Shown here piece after piece: positions 57,208 to 64,000 of a DNA stretch of 64,000 nucleotides. The position numbers and the translations under genes were made by a program. The first letter of the stretch is position 1; every line of letters starts with the position of its first letter. Origin of the DNA: Emiliania huxleyi CCMP1516. Its lineage: Eukaryota; Haptophyta; Isochrysidales; Noelaerhabdaceae. The notes below the pieces were generated by a model, which saw only the letters and a list, made by a program, of their open reading frames with translations, was not told the origin of the DNA and did not search any database. The DNA lies in the NCBI RefSeq assembly GCF_000372725.1, contig NW_005201025.1:167347-231346 (forward strand). Reading direction: 5' to 3'.

Positions 57208-59861
57208 TTAGTACGCCGACTGCCCAGCGACCGTGCTGCACGTATCGTGCGAGCAGTTGATCTGGGTCCACGCTCCGCCGCCGCCGCCAATGTCGCCGCA
57301 CGGAACCGGCCGCGCCGCCGCGACGCCCGGTGGCACGCCCGTGTCCCCCCTCGGACGCGGGACCAGCACGCCGCCGCAGAGCTTCCCAATGGGCACCTCG
57401 CGGCTCGCGTCGACGTCGACATAGTGGCCTAGCTCGGCCCCGCCCTCGGCACACTTTGCGAGCATTGTCGCGACGCACCTGCGTGTGCAGCAATCCGGAC
57501 TGAGACGGCCGGTGACAGTGTGCCTAGTGTCGGCTCCCCGAGCCAGGATCGTGCGCAACGTGTTGTGTGCGTGTGGACGCGTCGTCCGTGCAAAGGCGTG
57601 CGTAAGATTGGCTGACTGTCGCGACACACCAGCCCAGCCGGTGGCGGCCAGAGGAACCCTGGAAGTGCATCGCGAAGGGGGCGGCGCGCGTGGCGAGCTG
57701 CGCGGGAGGCTCTCCCGCCGCGTCGAAATAGTCCGCAAAACAGGCCGGCCGTGCCCACCAGTCGGCTCGGTAGGCGTACTGCCACGAGATTAGCCGAGAT
57801 TACCCGAGATTACCCGAGATTAGCCGAGATTAGCTGAGATTAGCCGAGATTAGCTGAGATTGGCCGAGATTGGCCGAGATATACCTGCGACGAGAAGAGG
57901 CGCGCGCTCGAGTCGACAATCGCCGACACACCGTCGTCTGCGAGGCCTCCCGGCGCGGCGCGCGAGAGGTACGCGAGACCGAGCATGCCTTGGTCCTCGA
58001 AGTGGCCGTCGAGGAGAAGCTTCCGCGCCTGAGGTCAGGTCACAGCTTGAGTTCTCCACACACACACCGTGGTAGAACACGGGCAAAGGCGACGTCTAGA
58101 AGAGGAGCGCCAAGGCATTCAAAGTGCAACGGTGCGCGTGGGTGCTGCCGCGCCTGCTCCAGCATCGCACGCGCTGCCGTCAGCGAAGCCAGGAAGACGC
58201 CCGAGTTTGGAAACGGCCACCGCGCGAGCTGAGGGTCGCCGCCGCCGCCGCCTTCGCCTCCGTCTCCACCGCCGCCGCCGCCGCCGCCGCCATCACCGCC
58301 GCCTCTGCCGCTGTCACCACCTCCGCCGCCTGCTCCACCCACAAGGACCCCGCCTCCTCCTCCCCCGCTGCTACGTGCCGCGTCCGCCCTGGAGCGTCGG
58401 CGTAGCTCCGGGCACAGATCAGAGGCCTATCATTCATTGAGTGATGATGAACCATCAACAGTTCTCAACTACTCGCAGCTCCGGGCACAGATCAGATGCA
58501 TCGAAGAGCGAAGACCTCCGCCTCAGCCGGACGCCGCCTCTCCATCCGCCGCCTTCTGTGCCACCGCCACCGCCGCCTCCAGCGCCCCCACCGCCATCGC
58601 CTCCGCCTCCACCTCCGCCGCCTACGCCACCACCGCCTCCGCTGCCGTCTCCGCTGCCTCCGAGACGCCACTCTTCGTCGCCCGTGTCTGGAAGGGAGAA
58701 GGAGCGCCCGCGCATGTACCCCATGTCGATGCCTCGCCTGTGCCGCTGCGGCTTGGCGCCCGGCGGCGGCGGCGGCGGCGGAGGGAGGAGCACGCGCTGC
58801 GCCATCCTGGGAAGCCGTTCCGCCGGCCACCCCGGCGGGTGCGGCCACGGCCAGCAATTTTGCTCCCCCATCAGCACAAACGGGTCGACCCCCGTGGGCA
58901 GACCGTGCGCCTCGGCGAGGGCGTCGTAGGCCTACGTGCTGAATACGCCAACCTCAGGGCGGGAAGACGGTGTTGTGCAGAGTCTTCGGCGCACCGCGTG
59001 AGTACGAGGGGTGCGAGGACAGTGAGTACAGCCGAATGCGGCGGAAGACAGCGGAATACGTGCCCGCTCGAGCGCTAGTCGGAACACAAGACTGCGTCTT
59101 CTGCTTCTAGGGTCGCAGGCGGCGGGAAGCAGCTGCAGCGGCCGCTGCACGAGCACGTCGAACGCGTCCATAAACAGGAGCAGGTCGGTGGGTCGCATGC
59201 CCGGCAGCGGCGGGTCCTTCTCGAGCAGCGCGCCGAGGAAAAAGAGCTTCTTCAGCTTGCCTGGGTCACTGCCCGTGAGGTTGGCTCGCTCGATGCGCCA
59301 CCGATTAGCGACGGCGGGCTCTCTGGCGCCCGACAGGCCAAGGACGTGCAGCGGGGAGCCCGAGAAGCGCCAGACCGTCGCCGCGAGCACCTTCAGGAAG
59401 AGGCTGCTCACGCGGCGGCCGTCGGAGAAGGTGATGCAAAACACACGCCGCGCGATCGACCTCCGGCTCGCACCACCACCGATGCCGCCGCCGCCATCCC
59501 CACCGCCGCCGGTGGCACCACCGCCACCGCTGCCGCCACTGCCACCAGCGTCGAGCCACATGCCACGGTTGAAGACCGAGAGCCGGTCCGACTGCCCGTT
59601 TCCTCCTCCACCCAGCTGCAGCCGTGCATGTCTGAGCGCCGTCTGTGCGCCATGCATCCCATCGGAAGCGCGTTGCAGCCGGAGCTTCGCCGTTGTGACC
59701 GCAGACCGAACGTCCGTTACCGCTACTCGCTCCAAGACCAGCGCCGTCGAAGCAGTCCCGCTGCGCCGCAGACCTGGCGCCGCGGTGTTGTGGCTCCGCA
59801 GCAGCAGGAGGAGCCCGAGGGAGAGAAGCACCAGTGACAGAAAGGCGCTTGCAGACCCCAT
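57208..59861 (-). CDS. PLOD/procollagen-type glycosyltransferase (type II membrane protein)
   Basis: Six exons (59861-59121, 58931-58500, 58426-58154, 58028-57885, 57778-57630, 57478-57208) give 669 residues; the first four are whole-codon lengths. ATG at 59861. A signal anchor (ASAFLSLVLLSLGLLLLLRS) suggests the Golgi or ER lumen. The catalytic region carries DLLLFMDAFDVLVQRP (DxD-like, near residue 230), LMGEQNCWPWP, PFPNSGVFLASLTAARAM, HFEDQGMLGLAYLSR and APFAMHFQGSSG, the order seen in the glycosyltransferase domain of lysyl hydroxylase 3 and related collagen glucosyl/galactosyltransferases. No 2-oxoglutarate dioxygenase domain follows. Gly-rich insertions occur near residues 110-130 and 300-370. 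The C-terminus ends CSHDTCSTVAGQSAY. The gene converges with the dynein gene, 230 bp apart. Confidence 0.85.
57779..57884 (-). repeat. intron of CTAATCTCGG tandem repeats (glycosyltransferase intron 4)
   Basis: 106-bp GT-AG intron consisting almost wholly of about nine 10-12-nt TAATCTCGGC units. Flanked by CTCGTCGCAG versus CTCGTGGCAG. Confidence 0.85.
58029..58153 (-). mobile_element. introner family B copy B2 (glycosyltransferase intron 3)
   Basis: 125-bp GC-AG intron with a shortened family B body (CACCCACGCGCACCG, TGCACTTTGAATGCCTTGGC, GTGTGTGTGTGGAGAAC). Flanking repeat CAGGCGCGGCAGC versus CAGGCGCGGAAGC. Confidence 0.8.
58427..58499 (-). repeat. 73-bp intron between 26-nt direct repeats (glycosyltransferase intron 2)
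   Basis: GCATCTGATCTGTGCCCGGA at the donor side recurs as GCCTCTGATCTGTGCCCGGA right after the acceptor GATAG; about 24 of 26 nt match. Only about half of the intron is unique sequence. Confidence 0.9.
58932..59120 (-). mobile_element. introner family A copy A8 (glycosyltransferase intron 1)
   Basis: 189-bp GC-AG intron, the clearest family A copy: GCCTGCGACCCTAGAAGCAG at the start and GAGGTTGGCGTATTCAGCAC-GTAG at the end. Flanking repeat GCCTGCGAC versus GCCTACGAC. Confidence 0.9.
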
Positions 59862-60076
59862 GCAGCTTGCCGGGGGGGGTGCGTCCTCTTGACGGATTTT
59901 GGTCGCGCCTGAATTTTCTTTTCTTTTTTTCGAGGTTCTGGCCTTGCCCCCTGGCCACCCTAGTCCCTTGATCCTTGTGTGTGGAGTGCCGGGGCATCAG
60001 GCTGTGGGCATCAGGGGCAAGCAGTCCACACCGGCTTCTCTGTTCTCAAACTGTGGCATGCTGCGCAGCGCTCGCC

Positions 60077-61135
<1,059 letters not shown>

Positions 61136-62169
61136 CTCTCGGCCATCTCTCAGCGACCTCGGAGCAATCTCTCGGCCATCTCTCGGCGATATCTCGCGCC
61201 GGCGACGCAGACGTGGCTTGACGAGAGCACGACGCGCGGAGAGCGCGCGCGCTTCTCACGCCCTCGCGCCGCGCCGCCCGCCACGCCGCCGCCCGCCGTG
61301 TCGCGGCGTCGCTTGAGCGACAGAACGCCCACCTCGCCGCCGCCCTCGCCGCCGCCCTCGCCGCCGCCCTTGCCGCCGCTCAGACTGCCGCCGCCGCCGC
61401 TCCCGCCGCCGCACCCGTCGCCTCCGAGGCCGCTCCACTCGCTGCCTCCCTTGCTGCCACCCTCGCCGCCAGTGTCGCCGTCGCCGCCCGTGCCGCCGCG
61501 GCCGCATGCAGCATTGCGGCCACCACCCGCAGCGCCGCCGCTACCGCCGCGTCTCGGCCGCAGTTCGGAAGCAGCGTCGCGGCGGCCGTTGATGGCGGAG
61601 GCGTGGGAAGGAGGAATGGCGACGGCGGCGACGGCCGGCGAGAGGAGGACCCGCGTCGTCCGCGAATGTCCGCCCGCCGAACCTCGCGCCGCGGCCGACG
61701 GCGACGTCGCGCGCCGTGCGGCCGTCCTCTCTCGCCGCAGCGACGACCGGAGGGGCGATGGCCCTGCTCGGACGCTACGGACACCGGCGGCAACAGAGTC
61801 GCTCGCCGCACCGACCGACAGGACGCAGTGCTCTCTCTCGCCTCTCGCCTCGGCTGGCCGCTGTTGCGCCCACGGCACTTCTGGCGCCTCCACCGTGAGC
61901 GCAGAGGAGAGCACGACTCGACGGCGTGCCGGAGCGGCTGCTGCGGCGGCGGCGACAGCGGCGGCGACAGCAGCGGCGACGGGGCCGGCGCCGATTGCTA
62001 CGGCGGCCGTGGCGGCGGCGGCCGAGAAGGCGACGGAGCGGGCAGAAGGCGACTCCATGGATCAAAATTTGAATTGTGTGTGGTGTGCGGCTGCTCTCGA
62101 GGTTTTCCAGGGGGGTCAGGGTAGTGGGTGGCGATCGCCGCATACGGTACCGTCCTATGGCGGCGAGTA
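61136..62169. other. GC-rich low-complexity region, strand and coding uncertain
   Basis: Frames are open on both strands because of GCC/CGG repeats. A plus-strand frame reading VAASLERQNAHLAAALAAAL could be an Ala-rich coiled coil. ATCTCTCGGC repeats at 61105-61200 resemble the intron repeats of other genes. Confidence 0.35.
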
Positions 62170-62540
62170 TCGCTACGCCAGGGAGGACAAGGACGTCGAC
62201 GTGCAGCTGCTGCTGTTCGAGTCGTTCGGTGGGTTTGGGAAGGGGGTCGGCGAGATCCTCTGGAAGGCGGCGAACGTGCTGCATGCAGAACAAGCTGACG
62301 CGGGCCCAGTACCTCGATGAGGTGACTTGGACCACCAAGAGCTGGCTGGGGCTGCAGAAGCAGCGCATCTCAGTCGTTCTTCACACGGCCATCGCAGAGC
62401 AGATTGTGAATGAGCTTGCCAGCGGCGAGGGCGGTCGAGTGCACGGAGCTAAGTGCCTCGCCGTCCTCGCGGGAGTCGCTTAGGCGGCTCCAGTGGTGTA
62501 CCTGTGTTAGTGCCAGTGCGCGCCAGTCCCGTGCCCAGTG
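62170..62540 (+). mobile_element. retroelement C-terminal remnant with 3' hairpin, frameshifted
   Basis: Reads YRYAREDKDVDVQLLLFESF then GEILWKAANVL, shifts frame near 62283, and continues NKLTRAQYLDEVTWTTKSWL to LAGVA-stop at 62483. Homologous to 22672-23010 (-). The hairpin lies at 62472-62491 and a shared 3' UTR extends to about 62540. Confidence 0.65.
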
Positions 62541-62739
62541 TTGTGCGAGGGAGTTTTGTTGTAAAATTCTCCAGGGCATATCCTTTCTTCCTTTGCGCTT
62601 TGGCCGCGTGGGTAGCGAGGATTGGTGTAACCCGAGCCACGGAGGCGTGGTTTCTTGGGGGTGGCGGTTGCGGCGATGGTTGCATCGGCGGTGGGATTGT
62701 CACGAGGTCTCGAGCTCTGATACCCGTTGATCGCGGTTG

Positions 62740-63010
62740 AGGTGGTGGCGATAGCGGTGGCAGGGGCGGCTGCTGAAACACTGCACATGCCACCAAGTTG
62801 ATGGTCTGGTCGGCCGGGTTAACCCTGTCCTCGAAAGGTATGTCGCAGCTAGCAGTCAGCCGGCACCAGCCGGTCGACCACCTCGAGTAATAGCGGCAGG
62901 CCGGCATCCCCTCGCACTTGCTGCGACAGGACTCCCCTTCGTGTTCGAGGCGTGCGAAGCCATTGAACAGGAGTGACCATGGATCCCGGCAGAACAGGCG
63001 TGGCGGCAGC
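62740..63010 (-). CDS. PAN/apple-like Cys-rich exon
   Basis: A minus-strand frame after an acceptor TTTTATACAG at 63011 reads CRDPWSLLFNGFARLEHEGE, SCRSKCEGMPACRYYSRWST, WCRLTASCDIPFEDR. The C-x3-C-x4-C-x2-Y spacing followed by WCRL and C recalls PAN/apple ligand-binding domains of secreted proteins. Neighbouring exons were not found, and downstream it runs toward the retroelement tail. Confidence 0.4.
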
Positions 63011-63613
63011 TGTATAAAATCGTTGGGTCGCTTCAGTTCACGAAGACCCTCCGCGATTTTATGAGAAGAGAACAAAGGGAGTTATTTGTGCACCACGCTG
63101 CACCGCTTTCCGTGTGAGTGAGTATTCTTGATACGAAACCACGACGACACACACCAGTCGACTCGCATCGGTCGCGGTCCCGGTTTCTTTTTTCAATCAC
63201 CGGTGAACGAATCGGCGACCAGGGCAAGGTGCAGGCGAAGACTTGTCGTGGCCGGAATGACGGCATGTTCGGCGCTGCTCACCCGCTCCGCGGCGCGGCA
63301 GCAGCAAAAGGCCGAGCTCGCGACGCCGAACGCCTCTCTCGACGGCCGCTCCTCTCGCTGCAGCAACTCTGCCTCCCAGTCGGGCACGACTAGCGACGAG
63401 GTGAGCCAATAGTTTCGCCTTGTTTGCTTTGGGCTTGCCACCCCTTGCCGCGCCGCGGCGAGTCGCCACGGCTGCCCCGCATCCCCGACAGCGCCCTTCG
63501 CTGCGCGCAGCACCATTCTCCCTCGACGCCTCGCTCCCACGTACAGCCGGTATCCCCGATTCTCCGCCGTTTCCCGCCAGCTCGCATCTGGTGCCCGGTC
63601 GCCGCAGGAGGAG
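63011..63613. other. intergenic; contains a copy of half a foldback arm
   Basis: 63112-63172 repeats half of an arm of the element at 44393-44893. The remainder is probably the promoter and 5' UTR of the U-box gene. Confidence 0.5.
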
Positions 63614-63985
63614 ATGGCGGAGGCGCTCGACCCGTGGGTCTGTCCGCTGACTCGCCAGCTGCCGGTCGACCCCGTCACCGCCGAGGATGGCCACGTCTAC
63701 GAGCGTTCCGCCATCTCGAGCTTTATCCGCCGAGCGACAGCCTCATCAGGCATCTCTGAGCCTCGCCGCCCTTCCCTCGTCCCTCGGCCATCCCCGCGGG
63801 GTCCATGCGGTGCCGAGGCGGCGGCCGTCATGCCGCACGCGCGGGGTCCTCACCGAGCCACTTCCCAGCCCGCCTCCTCTCGCTCCACGTCTACCTCTTT
63901 GGCGAACAGTCTCCCGCGCGATGAGCCACCGGAACCGGAACGGCACCACCCCAAGTCTCGGCCGCTCCCCTCGCCCGCCGACTAG
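63614..63985 (+). CDS. U-box domain protein, N-terminal part
   Basis: From the ATG at 63614 the frame reads EALDPWVCPLTRQLPVDPVT then AEDGHVYERSAISSFIRRA, the first half of a U-box (family pattern CPIT...DPV...DGxxYER.aI..W). U-boxes recruit E2 enzymes for ubiquitin transfer. The second half of the fold is not in the same frame; an intron probably begins shortly after FIRRA, and the gene continues beyond the window. The C-terminal part of the stated span may therefore be intronic. Confidence 0.65.
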   Translation: MAEALDPWVCPLTRQLPVDPVTAEDGHVYERSAISSFIRRATASSGISEPRRPSLVPRPSPRGPCGAEAAAVMPHARGPHRATSQPASSRSTSTSLANSLPRDEPPEPERHHPKSRPLPSPAD

Positions 63986-64000
63986 TTCGCCGCGCCCCCC

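Noticed and set aside
61150-62058. 302-residue Gly/Ala-rich protein on the minus strand
   Set aside because: Both strands are open because of GCC repeats; no domain or splice support distinguishes coding from low complexity.

Overview
The window is nuclear DNA of a GC-rich, intron-bearing, flagellated protist, most likely a haptophyte alga of the Emiliania/Gephyrocapsa type. That assignment is inference. It rests on very high GC, many GC-AG introns, (TTAGGG)n tracts, long (CA)n arrays, an axonemal dynein intermediate chain, an Orai-type channel, a leishmanolysin-type peptidase and PPR genes. A 100-N gap flanked by poor sequence indicates a draft assembly. All homology calls were made by eye from motifs, without database searches.

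Layout. 0-7 kb: an RRM/J-domain protein (+), an AlbA/Schlafen-STAND NTPase (-) ending in a copied Tpt1 fragment, an Orai-like channel (+). 7-19 kb: mobile DNA (a 229-bp direct-repeat element carrying a SET-domain ORF and telomere-like repeats, and a LINE-like ORF with an endonuclease domain), plus a small acylated EF-hand protein, a tRNA-Arg(UCU) and a sulfotransferase cut off by a telomere-repeat unit. 19-26 kb: an ankyrin-kinase (-), a retroelement tail, a PUB-domain protein (+). 26-31 kb: a 14-exon leishmanolysin-like peptidase (-). 31-34 kb: a foldback element and an ankyrin-Tpt1 fusion. 34-44 kb: a GCC2/GCC3 multi-pass membrane protein and a PPR protein (both -). 45-57 kb: a 2389-residue secreted LamG protein (+) and a dynein intermediate chain (+). 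57-64 kb: a PLOD-type glycosyltransferase (-), low-complexity sequence, another retroelement tail, a PAN-like exon and the start of a U-box gene.

The main result is about introns. Rebuilding six multi-exon genes so that phase and protein homology agree at every junction shows that most introns are bounded by direct repeats of exon sequence (5 to about 27 nt). The upstream repeat copy begins with GC or GT and serves as the donor; the AG lies just before the downstream copy. Two repeat families fill many of these introns in unrelated genes, always in sense orientation where the host gene is clear. Family A has nine copies and family B five. This is what recently inserted introner elements with target-site duplications look like. 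Other introns contain tandem copies of the adjoining exon edge, which suggests a second, duplication-based route to intron gain.

The genes do not form an operon or pathway. They are ordinary eukaryotic single genes with roles in secretion, membrane signalling, organelle RNA and flagella, in a repeat-rich background.
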